Assembly (NCBI GenBank): GCA_000181795.3
Contig: CM012954.1
Span: forward strand, 14,579,988 to 14,641,247
Direction of reading: 5' to 3'
DNA: 61,260 nt
Origin: Trichinella spiralis
Lineage: Eukaryota > Nematoda > Enoplea > Trichinellida > Trichinellidae
The position numbers and the translations under genes are program-made. The stretch's first letter is position 1. Every line of letters begins with the position of its first letter. This document shows positions 27,214 through 39,411 of this stretch, piece after piece. The notes under the pieces were generated by a model. It had not been told where the DNA came from. It saw only the letters and a list, made by a program, of their open reading frames with translations, and did not search any database.

Positions 27214-27663
27214 GCTACACCGATGCTGAAGAATAACGATTTTACATTACTTGAAATGCAAGAGCAAATTTCTTTTAAAATCATCACTTGCAATTATTTA
27301 AATATTTATTTAATAAAATTATATTAATAACAACAAGCTTTTTTTACTTACAAAAATGTTTTGTGGATGTGCTAAACAGTTGCAAATAAAAGATTGCTTT
27401 GTTATTTAATTATTTATGATATGTTTATTTATATATATAATAAATTATTTTTTAATTAAAATGTGTATGTAATTTGTTATTGCTATTAATAAACAGTTTA
27501 TTATATAAATAATAATTATATGTTTTAATAAACTTGAATTTCTTTAATCTACAAAAGTACGTCAAGGTAATTGGACAAAGTACGGTCAAAGGGTGATTCA
27601 TCAATACAGCGAAAAGCGTTCTTTTTCCAACTGCATTGTTTTTGCCATTTGAATCAGTGAAAC
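27214..27663. promoter_or_regulatory. Divergent 450 bp promoter region
   Basis: Head-to-head spacer between the methyltransferase-like gene and the DPF gene. The half next to the DPF start is less AT-rich. No motif is distinct enough to name. Confidence 0.4.
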
Positions 27664-29659
27664 ATGGCCGGTCACAGTGCCTCATATTTGGAGCAGTTGG
27701 AAAGTTGTGCCAACTACAATCGTCGCCTTTGCATCGAGCGCCAACAACGCTTGCCATTCTTGGACTCGCAGACCGGCATTGCACAGGTTCCCAGTCAACT
27801 TTGGCGTCGTGCCAGCGACCGGCTTCCAACGAATGATCCGAACGTGCTTTACAAATATCCAAGCCGGGATTGGCGCAAGAAGAAGCCGTCTGGTGGGGTG
27901 AATTTGAATACCGACTTCAAAAGCTCTGCGGATAATGCCGAATCAGCGGATCAAAGCACCACCAAAGAGCAGACAGAATCGGCTCGTTCCAGCGTGCCCG
28001 ACACGCCTGTTCAACCCACTGAAAGGGAATATCGGGCAAGTTCAAGTTCTCTCTCGAAAACTGCCTTGTTGATTTGATTTGTTTTTTTTTGTTTTAACTC
28101 AGTTTTGCTTTTTATGATGCTTTATGTATATATGCATATATATATGTTTGTGCAATTGTTTTGCATTTTTCTGTACAGCACTACTTCTGTTTTGACATGA
28201 ATTAGCATTACTTAAAGAAAATTTTTCATTTGCAAAACTTGTTTATTTCCAATGTATACGTTACATCCGTATCAGTATCAAGTGATCTGTTAGTTGTTAA
28301 TTGTAAGTATGTCGTTTACTTTGCAATATTCTAACCGTTTTTTTTTATTTTGCTATTTCTTATTTATGCTAGCTTAATAGTTAGATGTATGATTTGAGTT
28401 CTGATGTTTTTCCTTTTATTTTTGTTTCTTGCAGGAGCCAGCGTGGTATGAAGATTACACGGAACTTGTTGGTGATGAGTTCGACGATCCATCGGATCCA
28501 GACGATTATGAAGAATATTCAAAACGTAAACGAAAAAAGAAAGCCACCACAAAAGGCGGCAGGAAAGCCCATGATTCGGCCAATCCGGTCGAGCGACCGT
28601 ACGCTTGTCCTCGTATGAACATTTTCCTACTATTTTGTTCTGTCTGGTGCTTTGCATGTATTGCTGCTGGTGTTGTTGCATGCGCTTGAAATCTAGTCAG
28701 GCTTTGCGGTGTTTGCACTCGGAATGAACGGTAGGGCTACTTTGAATGGTCAGTGTGTGAAGCAGAACTCTGTTTGATTCGGCAATTTTCGTGTTCAGAT
28801 TGCTCGATGCGCTACAAAACCAAACCCGGTCTGCACTACCACGTGAGACATCACCACTCTGACGCAGTAGCTGGAGAATTACCCATTTCCACTGATACGT
28901 CAGGTTTCCCAGGTGCTTCGCAACAGCATCAGCATAGTACGTCAGGAACTAGCACCCGCATGGCTCCTATGCGTAAAGCGGCCGCGATATCCGCTTCAAG
29001 AATTCAACGCCAAGGTATGGTCGAATTGAGCAGCACATGTGATCTTTGCCAGGGGGACATTTTCGAAAACAAACGCACCGGTTGTGCAGAACAGTTGATT
29101 AACTGTTCTGATTGCGGTCGAGCTGGCCATCCGTATTGTTTGCAATTCAGTTCCAATATGATTATTTCGACAAAAAAGTACGGTTGGCAGTGTATTGAAT
29201 GCAAATCATGCGCAATTTGCGGCACTTCTGAGCATGACGTAAATACTTTTTGTTGTGATATATTTTTTTACTGTAGGAGTGTAACTTGACAATCATTATT
29301 GTGCTTTGTTTTGAATTGAAAAAATTGTATTCATAATTTTGAATTCATTTAGCAAAAATGATTTCACTGCAAGTTGTTTAGTAACGTGATTTTTTTCACT
29401 CTTAATGTTTTAGGAGCAGCTACTGTTTTGCGATGACTGCGATCGTGGTTTTCACATGTACTGCTTGACACCGAAATTGTTTGCACCACCTGAAGGTAAT
29501 GATAGTTGATGACAAATTTTTCTTTTCTGAAACTGTTAATTTATAGGAAGTTGGAGTTGCGATTTATGCCTGAATGAGTTTCATCGTGATCAACGGTTGA
29601 CATCATTGGGACAGTCTTCACAAACGTTTGGACAGACATCTGGAATTGGCCTACGTTAA
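27664..29659 (+). CDS. DPF: DPF/BAF45 (d4) chromatin-reader protein
   Basis: Subunit of BAF-type SWI/SNF remodellers that reads acylated histone H3 through tandem PHD fingers. Exons read as 27664-28035, 28435-28612, 28799-29238, 29414-29495 and 29547-29659, 394 residues (human DPF2 391). The N-terminal Requiem domain shows [24 protein letters not shown] and [11 protein letters not shown]. After an acidic/basic linker comes a C2H2 finger ([19 protein letters not shown], about residues 181-206). The PHD pair follows: [15 protein letters not shown]-like [27 protein letters not shown], then [16 protein letters not shown] and SWSCDLC. The second exon junction uses a GC donor (28036-28037). A Gln/Ser-rich tail ends the protein. 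Confidence 0.94.
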
Positions 29660-29858
29660 AATTTTTTGGATAATTGCTTGAATGAAAAATAGTTTAGAAT
29701 TTTGGTGTTTGGTAGCTTTCACGCGATACTTTTGAAAATGTAAACAGACACTTGTAACAGTATATTATTCATTGGCGTCATTAATGCTGTTGATGTGATT
29801 TATATAGTAAAAGGTCTGTTTTTGTTAGCTGCGTTTTCATGAAATAACAATTTTCGTA

Positions 29859-31753
29859 ATGTTAATTTTCAGCATACTGTTTGTAACTGTTTTGAAGGTT
29901 TCTGGACTAATTTATGAATATCTTCCAAATGCTGCGAACAAGACGATGAGCAATTCTTGTTTGGCAGATACCGAAAGTTTGCTTGCGCTTCTTCCCGTAT
30001 CCGGATCGTTCAATATAGCCAATAATATTGTATGGCACATTCTTCTGATATATTGAAAAAATTTCAGACTTTCAATTTTAGACTTTCAACTCTACTTTTG
30101 AACTTCTTTTCACTGCTGATAGTTTACTTACTTGGGATGTTGGCAATTGTAGACCACTTTCAAAGGCCGACTTGCCGCAATTAGACAACTGGCATGATCC
30201 TGAGAAATGGCTTGTTCGAAATGCTCCAAGACCTGTTTTACACAGTGATCGCGTACCTTCGATGTGGGATACGGTTGTGTTCAGTAACCGCCACAGCTAT
30301 TATATCAACATATCTACACCAGTTGTTGTTCAACGATTAATTTATCATGGTCAGGTAGATTATTTTTTCTTTTTATACAAAGTACATTTTAAAAAATGAA
30401 CATTTACGCCTGTGTTGCCATGTATATAGGAACACAGCAGTGAATCATTTGCACGTCATCTGAACAGTGTGGAAAGTAAGTTGCAGTTTTTAAATGGCTC
30501 GAAAATAACGTCGGTACCAAGCATCACTATAACCAAAACCAATTGCCAGTTGTTTACAGGTTGTGTCAGTAACAATATTAAAGATGAGGTTGTAGTACAA
30601 AAAAGTAAAGCAATAAATGCGTTTTATTTACAATTATTTTGTTTCAAGAATATGGCTGCTATTTGTTCGAATGTTCGCTGCGCCAAAAATTTGCCATGTT
30701 CCAATAGTATCCGCCCAGTTGGCCATTGTTGTCCCATTTGTGGTTTGAGAATAATTTAAAATTCTGCCTTTGCAGATGACAATTTTTGGATACATTTTAC
30801 AGGCGCTTTGGTCACTTTTACCTGTGATTCATCAAGCAATCAACAGCTAGTTGGTCAGAGAAGTTGTTCTGACTTGGACTGGAGTTTTGTTTTTTCGAAA
30901 ATTCGATCTGACACTTGTCAACTCGTGGTCACTAACAGCATTGATTTAGACAACTACAATGCTGATATAACTTCACAATGTTTGAATGAAGTTCAAAGTA
31001 TTTTTTTTTACAAATTAGCATCCACTGATAAAATGTATAAATAAATTGATATGCTTTACAGAGGAATTTTTGCTGTCGAAAGCGACAGAATGGACCGTGT
31101 CGGTAGCAAAATGGAAGAATGTAAATTATGGTAGATGAAGTTTTCGTTTTGTTTAATTATGATTTAAGTATACATTTATTTTTGATTTAGTTTTACTGTT
31201 TTGCATATGCATCGCTTGTCTTTTGACAGTGTTAGGTTTGTGGAAAAGATCGTATTTGTCAAGGTATGTCATTGTTTAACTGTTATTATTTTTTCAACTA
31301 CACTGAAAGTTAACCAAAACAGAAACAGCTAGAAATTTGAGATTTCGAAAAGTAAACTTTGTCCACACTGTGCAAGGACACTGTTTCATTGTGAAACCTT
31401 GTCGCAGTATGTTTATTGACATTGAATTGTGCAATCAAATTTGCAGCTATGAAATGAAATATGAATGCTGTGAAATTTAAGCGTTTGCTACATTCAGAAT
31501 GTACTCCAATCAAAGGATTTTCTGGTCTGTAATGTGGAATCGAGATACCGAAGATCAAGTACATTTACAAATGCCAGCACCATCCACGTCTGATCTTACT
31601 GTATCTGACGATTGTGAGAAAACTTCGCAGAATTTTGAAAATCCAATTTACATGCACAGTTTGCAAAATGAACTCGAAGACAACGAAGAATTATTACTCG
31701 CTGCTGCTGCATTTTATGAAATTCCAAGTACATTGCGTACTTCTTATGATTGA
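29859..31753 (+). CDS. amn: Amnionless, cubilin membrane partner
   Basis: Type I membrane protein that anchors cubilin for endocytic uptake. Exons read as 29859-30029, 30082-30354, 30430-30588, 30649-30742, 30803-30997, 31062-31130, 31191-31263 and 31498-31753, 429 residues (human about 453). It has an N-terminal signal peptide, then LTWDVGNC and WHDPEKWL...SDRVPSMWDTVVF, which align with the amnionless ectodomain. A Cys-rich block follows (CSNVRCAKNLPC...GHCCPICGALV), then one transmembrane helix (LLFCICIACLLTVLGLW). The cytoplasmic tail contains FENPIY, matching the FxNPxF/Y endocytic signal of the family, plus an acidic stretch. The intron at 30589-30648 is 60 nt, phase-neutral and open, so it may be retained. 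The gene begins 199 bp after DPF. Confidence 0.88.
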
Positions 31754-32172
31754 TTTATCTATCAATTGCGAAAAGTTAATTGATCAATTATCTATAGTTT
31801 AAAAAATAACAATTAAAAAATCATTTTTATTTTGTCATACTGTCGTAGACCGATAATATTGAAATCAGTTTTCAATTGTACGTGAAAACTTTTGATTTTT
31901 AAATTTACCTTTAATTGAATGTAAATTTTCAGTTATTTAAAAATGAAAAAAAAACTTTCCTTGATGTATTCGTCATGAAGCAAAAAGTAATATCAATTGC
32001 AATTGTAATACAGTATGCCAAAAATAATGCCTGAAAATTATTCTAAAAGCTACCATAATAATGTGAAGTGTTATTGAAAAGTATGTAGTTTATTAATGTA
32101 ATTGATCGTATTCTGCGTTGTTTGTGCTTATTTGTTTATTCGAATTTAAAATAACTCGCTCTGCTATTAAAT

Positions 32173-32982
32173 ATGGTTGAACGAGTTCGGTCAGTTGTGC
32201 AACTGTTTCGCAATACTTCTAAAACCGCCTTTGCAACTGTGCGCTTTTTGCACCGAACACCGTCAACATTGGCGGCTGGCAGTGAAGAAATGAATCATCC
32301 GAAGCGAACCAGCCAAACCATTTGGACCCCGGACCCGGAAAAGCAGGCCCGATTGTCAAGGTTCGGTCGTTTCGTACAGTCGTGTTTGCCGAAATATGTG
32401 CAAAAGTTGCAGTTGGCAGCCGGTGACGAACTCGAAGTGATGATCGAGCCGAGTGGAGTTGTGCCGGTGCTGACGTTTTTGAAAGGGCACCACGCCTGTC
32501 AGTTCACCAATTTCACCTTCTTGACCGCCGTTGACGTGCCAACGCGAGCCAACAGATTCGAGCTTGTCTATTCGCTGTTGTCGATCCTGTACAACGCCCG
32601 TATTCGAGTAAAAACTTACACAGACGAGCTGACACCGGTGGATACGGTGACGTCTGTATTCGAAGGAGCCAACTGGTACGAACGAGAAGTGTTCGACATG
32701 TTCGGCATCGTTTTCACGGGACACCCGGATTTGCGTCGAATACTGACTGACTATGGTTTTGAGGGGCATCCGCTGAGAAAAGATTTCCCTCTGACCGGCT
32801 ATACGGAGGTGCGTTACGACGACGAGCTGCAGCGTGTTGTAAGCGAGCCGGTTGAATTGCTGCAAGAGTTTCGCAAGTTCGACCTCAAGTCACCGTGGGA
32901 AACGTTTCCCACGTTCAGAGACCAGTCGATAACATCCGCAAGTCGTAATATAGAGCTTCACGATCAACCAGAACAAAAGTGA
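32173..32982 (+). CDS. NDUFS3: NDUFS3, 30 kDa subunit of mitochondrial complex I
   Basis: Core subunit of NADH:ubiquinone oxidoreductase, in the Q module of the matrix arm. A single exon of 269 residues (human 264). The first 35 or so residues are Arg/Ser/Thr-rich without acidic residues, as expected of a mitochondrial presequence. The family signature [14 protein letters not shown] followed by [24 protein letters not shown] is intact, with Y-x-E-V-R-Y-D-D after it. GC content and G/C at third positions are clearly higher than in most neighbours. The gene starts 419 bp after amnionless and runs tail-to-tail with TAPT1 (210 bp gap). Confidence 0.97.
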   Translation: MVERVRSVVQLFRNTSKTAFATVRFLHRTPSTLAAGSEEMNHPKRTSQTIWTPDPEKQARLSRFGRFVQSCLPKYVQKLQLAAGDELEVMIEPSGVVPVLTFLKGHHACQFTNFTFLTAVDVPTRANRFELVYSLLSILYNARIRVKTYTDELTPVDTVTSVFEGANWYEREVFDMFGIVFTGHPDLRRILTDYGFEGHPLRKDFPLTGYTEVRYDDELQRVVSEPVELLQEFRKFDLKSPWETFPTFRDQSITSASRNIELHDQPEQK

Positions 32983-33192
32983 AGAGGAAGCAATAATTCG
33001 TATTCGCTCTTTTACTTCTCGCTTTTTAGTTCGTGTTCAGTGTGAATTAATTTATTTCACAATTTGTTTCAAATTTTTTAAAATATAAAGACAAAACATT
33101 TTTCATTTGCATTTGTACACAGGTCGTTGTTTATTGTTTGTTATAACATCATCAGAACAGTGGGTGATTTTGGACATGGCATTGTTGTGAAA

Positions 33193-34952
33193 TTACGATT
33201 CAATTCGGTCATCATTGCACAATGTATATCGATCCACTTCTTGCAGTTCGTCGGTGATAATTTTCGAATCTAGAAGCTCGTTGGGTTCGTCCAAATTTTC
33301 CGACGACAGTGACGTCATGCTGCGACTTTTCCTCAGCACACGTTCCGCAATTAGATCCGTCTCTGCCGTGGGCGTAGCCCGGTGCAATCCGTTGGCCGGT
33401 GCCGGTGGCCATTCGGCTCCTTTCTGCAGCAGATCTGTTACAGTGATGCCTGCCGGCACTTGGGTCTGTTGCATCACGTCGCTGAATTCCAACAGACTGA
33501 GCTTCGGCGAGGCCGGCAAGCTGCGCGCTTTCTTCGTGCACAGCTTCTTCAGCAGTTCGCCTTGTTGGAGCATTTGCTCGTAAGCTTCAATATACTCGGC
33601 AGATTTGCCCATCATTACCACGCTTATGAGCAACTTCAACAGTAGAAGAGCGACGAACACCAGCGCTAGTGTTGGCCAGTGTTTTGCGGGTTCAATTTTG
33701 AAACTTTGGCTCAGTATCCGGAACACCAGAACGCTGAAAATGTTTGTTTCAATTTTACAAATGAACAACAAGTAAACTTAGCTGCTCACCTCAACGGCAA
33801 CGGTATGAATCCCATTCGTCGTGACACTTGATCGCAGTGATCGGTGAGGGCGTTGACTTGGCGACTTTTCGCCACGTCGTATGCGATTGTAATTGTGAAA
33901 TCTTTGTACACGTCTGCTGGAATTTCGTTAAATTTGGTAATAAACGCGTGCTTTACCCAGTCTACCAACAATTCGGCGACAAATACAAACACCAAATCAG
34001 GAGCCATGTCGAAAAAGTCATCCCGACGCCAGCTGACAGCCGACATGTTTCTGACGAAAACTGCACCCAGCAGAATGACATAATGGAAACGTTCCCTGAC
34101 GTCCGAGCAGGCCATTTGGAAAAGATTGTTTCGGGCGAATTTTTTGAACACACTTCCCTTGAGTTCGACGAAATTGTTGCTCATCATGATCGTCAGCAGT
34201 GATTTGTTTTGCGAATTGAAAGCCACATTCAGCGTGGTCGCTTGCAGCAAAACCAACAAAGCGTGCAACCAGACGTAGACGATTGCAATCACCAAATAGG
34301 GGACCAATTTCAAACATCGCTGCTTCGCACTGCGCAACTGACCACCGGCCAGTGGCTCGTTAGCCGTCCAAAACAGCGCATCCAGAATGTCCTGACCGAA
34401 ACTGCTGAACAACTTGTCGGCCACTTCGAGCATGTTGAAAACAATGTACAATTTGACAATCGCCTGACCACGAACCATGTGGTACATGATGGACGTGTCG
34501 AAAAAGTTGACCAGAAAGCAGGAGACAATTAAAATTATAATTTTCAACACATCGCATCGTTCCGAAGGCGAACAGCCGAAACGACCTTGACAAAAGTGAC
34601 CAACGGCGATCAGAAAGCGCAACGGCAAGAATGTGAAAACGTACAAAAAAGCATCGGTGCACTGCAACAGACCGCAGAACAAAAACTTTTCCAATTCTCT
34701 AGGAATTCTCAGCAGGGCGTAGATTTTTCGACGCCTCTCAACGTATCTCGCTTCGTCACTTTCCAGGGCATAACCGCGCACAAGCTCTGAACAGAAAAAC
34801 GTGAACAGCGAAAATCGACCAGCGTTATTATTCTCCTTCCAGTGATTCGATGCGAACCCGTCGTGGCTATCATCTACGTTGCGTTCCGCTTCTGAAAACA
34901 CAATTCCTGCTCTCCGAGTTCCATTTTTGTACGCTTCTACGTTCATTGGCAA
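33193..34952 (-). CDS. TAPT1: TAPT1 multi-pass membrane protein
   Basis: Transmembrane anterior posterior transformation protein family, associated in vertebrates with primary cilia and skeletal patterning. Two exons (complement 33790-34952 and 33193-33733) join in phase to 567 residues. The conserved core runs IYALLRIPRELEKFLFCGLLQCTDAFLYVFTFLPLRF, then several membrane segments including NFFDTSIMYHMVRGQAIVKLYIVFNMLEV, the charged SNNFVELKGSVFKKFARNNLFQMACSDVRERF, and LLVDWVKHAFITKFNEIPADVY, all family hallmarks. The second exon supplies a last hydrophobic segment and a Ser/Glu-rich cytosolic tail. No unusual features in the splice sites. Confidence 0.94.
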
Positions 34953-36529
34953 CTTTTGGTAGATTTGAAAAATAGTTTATTTAAAAATATTTTTTCATTT
35001 ATTTTTAATTAATTTACAAAAATGTAAAGAAAAAACAATGCAATATCGCCATTATTGTAATATTTAAAATGTTTATTTTTGTTACAGTAATATGAAATCA
35101 GGTACAGTAGGATGTAGTCTGTATTATTTTTACAAATTTGTAAATTTTATAAACGGCAATTCTTTCATCGTGTTATTGTACAAAAATTTCAAAAAATAAA
35201 AACATTTTTCTCTGATTTCATTCAAGTACTTCATTTTTTGGATATGAATTGTTTTGAGCTGATTGTCAATTGATATTTGTCAAACCTAATTGATTGTCTA
35301 ATTGACTGTTAGATTTTTCATCGTTTATAAATCAACGAAACGTTTTATTCAAAATTTTAAATATTTAAATTATTTCATTAAACAAAGCATGATAAACAGA
35401 ATGAGATCATTGCCGAAGTCTTAATCATCAGAAACTTTTATTTGCACCTATCTTGCGCGCAGTTGTATTACTGTTCGCCTGCTTTATGCAAATTTTCTTT
35501 GTTTGCCATTTTCGACTTGTGAACGTTTCGTGTTTGGTTGAAGTTATTTTCGACTACTGTTCATTGCATATTTGAATTGAACAAGTATTCAATTTCTTAT
35601 TTCTGTTAAATCTGTTTCTGATTGCAGGCGACATTTTTATTTTACTTCAGTACCGGTGAGTTGTTTTTTTTCCGTTTTTTGGCTTAACATTTGTTGTTGG
35701 TAGAGATTTTATTACTTTTAAAAAATTATTGCCATCACTTTCTTCCGAACAAACTGAAATTAACAGTCATTTTGCTGTTGCTGAATCTGTGAAGCAATTT
35801 CAGATCAACACTTTAATAAACACGTTACAAAGATTTTAATTAAATGCTGGAAAATTTAGAATAATCAGGATAAAGTTGTTTTTTCATTAAAAAAACTTTT
35901 TCTTCAATTTATTTGAGACGCCCGATTAGCTCAGTTGTTGAGAATTATGTTTAAAACGTCGTGTAGCGTCGTTTAAAGTTTTACTGATTCAAAGTGAACA
36001 AGTTGCTGAAATGCGCGTTTTTCAACGCACTGGTGCCCTCCTTACTTGTTAATAACAGTCATACATTTCACAGTGGATTTATTGCTATATCTGTTGACGT
36101 TATTCATTTCTTGTCATTATTACTTTTTATTAATTACGTCATTTTGGCCTCTGAGACATACGATTTCCTTCTACAGCGAAACATACTGTACAAAACTGCT
36201 TGTGCAAAAGCGATTATCAAGTGCCTTCTTGCATGTTATTCATATTTTTTCTTTCAAATTCAAAAGTTCAAATTTCTGTTCAAAAGCTCTAAATACGCCA
36301 TAAATTTTCGCAACGAACTTTTATTTAGTTGCTTTTCTTTGGTAAGGACACTTCATAAGCTGAGTTGACTAGAATTGGACGCCCCCGTCTGATTTGAGAA
36401 ATGAAAATGACTAGCAGGTACAGTTTGTTTTTGTTTGTCTGTTTCAATCCCTGACAATTTTGAATGGATAAACTGAAAAAAAAGCTACAAATGTTGATGA
36501 GCAAAGAGGAAAAACACAAACTCCAACAG
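34953..36529. other. Spacer between TAPT1 and FUT8
   Basis: About 1.6 kb without a supported gene. It includes a short tRNA-like string near 35,931-35,955 that does not complete a cloverleaf, and one 124-codon plus-strand frame (35,994-36,368) rich in Phe/Leu/Ile codons typical of AT-rich noise. Confidence 0.4.
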
Positions 36530-39411
36530 TTATTTCAATATTTCACTCCAATCATAAGGGGTCTCTGCCAGATTCCACGCTTCTTCAACTTTGTAAGATG
36601 GATAAAAACCGCTCTTCTGGGTTCTTCTGTTCACACCTTTGCTGTATCCGTTCCAATGATTACCAGCAATGCCAATTCGATCACCAATTTTCAGCTCAAT
36701 TTCATCTGGTCCTTCGGGTTTGTGGTCCATGAGCGCGGTAACGTCATGCGGATGCTGTCCACCGAAATAATACACGTCATCCAGAGAACGAAAAGCGTAC
36801 GCCATGTCGTCGCCTCTTGTTTGCATCAGTTCGTATGCTAGTCGGCAAACCTGGAAAATTTTCACACTTTGAATAAAGGAATTTGAACGCAAAAAGCACA
36901 GAAAAAATTCAATCCTACCTGTGACGAAAATGTGCAAACCAGAAAATCGCACAACGACAAAAAGTGCACGTCAGCAATGATCCCATGCAAAGATGCATCA
37001 GTGTAACGCTTCTGGGCGGTGGCCGATTTTGCCACCTCATAACTGCCGATGAACAGATAATTTGGATATTCTCTTTTGAGATCGTCGAACACGGTCGGCT
37101 CGTCAGTAGCCACGTAAACTGCCCTTTTTCCACCGGCCGGTAGAAAGCTGTCATTGTGCAACATTTGCACATCGTACCAATTTTCCACCTCTTCCATGTA
37201 CTCTTTGACACTGTGGAATGAAGCTTCGGATAATAATTTGTCAGTTCGTCGAACGTGAATTCTGCAAAACAAAATTCGCAAATTTCTCTTCTGCAAACAA
37301 AAATGGGAAAGCACTTCATTCTACCCGACAATTGGATGTCTGAAGCCGTATGTTTCAAGCTTTTCGTCTAAATCCAGCTTCACTGAATCCACAAAACGCA
37401 TCAAATAGCGAACAAATTGTCCAATCCACCAAACTGGAGGGTACGAATGCACTTGAAGCAACCTGACAAAAAAGCAGTGTAAATTGTTCAAAATGTAGCA
37501 GAGCTTCAATCGACAACAAAGAAATTTAAATAATTTTTCAAATTTCACACTCACTCATCGGCTAATTCTTTTGGAAAACTCAACGGAAGATAAGGATACT
37601 GCTCTTTGTCGAAAATGATGTCCACGATTGGTGCATCAACCAAGAAGCTTTTTTTCAAATCTACGCAAGCAACAACATTTATGATTTATTGAAGAAACAT
37701 TTTTAAAGTTATTTCCACCACCTTCGGCTGTAAACATCGACGGTGGAACATCTTCCGCTTCGGTGCACGTCTCGCTGAGAGGCTTGAAAACACTCGTCCA
37801 ACCACGCGAAGAATAACTCCACCGATCACCTCGGAGAATCATCGTCCTGTTTGTGTAATAGGAAACAATCAAGCAAAACGTCACATGGTGCATCTGGCAA
37901 CCGAATCCGCAAGCTGAAACAACATTAACAATAATAAAGAAATACATAAAACATTCCCGACTAATGAAATTCAATTAATAACATTTGTTCAAAGTGCAAG
38001 TCAATTTTCTGGCGACGTGGCATTTTTCAGGATTTTGCAGACGTCCAAGCTGTTCTTGTACAGCATTGCCGAGATGTTGAAGCCTGGCACTTCGTAACTG
38101 CAAACGATCATCCGCTTCACCGAGTTTCAAACTCTGGGTGATCAATTTTCTGGAAATTATATTTAAATTATAAAAATCCAAAACATAAATTGTGAAAATA
38201 TTGTTTTCTTTTAACTGATGTTGCCGTTTCAAACGTTGGTACGCTTTGGCAATTGCTTGATGAGCATCATCTTGCTTTTCCTCTTTCAACAACCCTTCGA
38301 ATACACCACGAATTGCGAAGCCGAGTTCTGTCAATTCCAAATGCAAACGCTGGTATATCAATTCGTGGGACGGTGAAATTCGACGCTGCTGTTGTGTTTG
38401 ACCATGGTTGTTCTGTTCCGGTGCGGTCACTCTGGGTCTTGGGAAAAAATTCCTATTGTCCACCAATTGCGGACATTGCTTTCTGAAATCAATTATCCAC
38501 AATTTATGACGTCACAATAATGATATGAATGTCGATGAAATCATTTCTTTCATCATTATACAACAATAATACAATTCCTACTTCATTGATTCAACGAAAT
38601 GCTACACTGTTCTGATTGAATTTGTTCGTTTTCACATTAATCACTCAATTCAATAAGCATCATTACCAATAAGAAGGAAAAATTACTACTATTTTTTTTA
38701 ATATGACGTCATTTAACAATCGGCTCTTTTATATATTTTCTTATTCTTCTTTTTTTGTATTCTCGTTCAATATTATCGATTACTGGAGAATTTAATTTTC
38801 GATCAAGTACAGCTCTTTTAATCTCTATCGCATTATAATCAGCACACTGACTTTCTTTCAGAACATATTATGCAAATATTTACAATTAACGACGACAGTT
38901 TTTCTACTGCTTTTTACAATAAACATCTTTTGTTGCTTTAATGTCAAACTCTGTTAAATCAATAAACATCATTTAATGAATTTGAAAATGGAAAGCATTA
39001 TGGATTATTAACTGAAAAATAAAAAAGTATTTATTTCAATATCTGAAAAACCTGTTGTACATTATCTTACTGTACATATTTGTTGCAGATGCTTTGCAGA
39101 GAAATTGCATAAAAATGTGCTCACTTACTGGAGAACATCAAAAGCTTGTTGAATAGAATCACTCTGTTGTCGTAAAGTGTTCACTTCTGCTATGGCTTCC
39201 TCCAAACGCTTCAACAAATGTTGATCAACATCCGAGTTGTAATAAGGGTCTGCTGCTGAAAAAAACTCAACTTCAGCCGAACAGAACATTGAATCTGGGC
39301 AAACCGCTACTCACATGACTCGAAAAAAGGAGGCAAGATGACGAGATAAAGCACATATGCTAGCCAAAGGAGACATGAAGTACCAATGAACATAAGCACG
39401 AGACGAGGCAT
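36530..39411 (-). CDS. FUT8: FUT8, alpha-1,6-fucosyltransferase
   Basis: Golgi enzyme that adds core fucose to the innermost GlcNAc of N-glycans. Minus-strand exons from the 5' end: 39315-39411, 39129-39255, 38216-38482, 37983-38149, 37722-37913, 37555-37660, 37325-37462, 36919-37261 and 36530-36850, 585 residues (human 575), all in phase. A short cytosolic end and signal-anchor (LVLMFIGTSCLLWLAYVLYLVILP) precede a coiled-coil stem (QHLLKRLEEAIAEVNTLRQQ). Catalytic motifs are present: GYGC-like CGFGCQMHHV, IHVRRTDK (the two donor-binding Arg), [25 protein letters not shown]. The C-terminal SH3 domain reads GIAGNHWNGYSKGVNRR...GFYPSYKVEE. Looks fully functional. Confidence 0.96.

Noticed and set aside
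32356..32865. 169-codon minus-strand frame over NDUFS3
   Set aside because: Antisense shadow of a complete, well-recognised plus-strand gene.
35931..35955. tRNA-like start GCCCGATTAGCTCAGTTG
   Set aside because: The acceptor and D-arm resemble a tRNA, but no matching anticodon arm, T-arm (GTTCGA) or closing acceptor strand follows. At most a decayed tRNA fragment.
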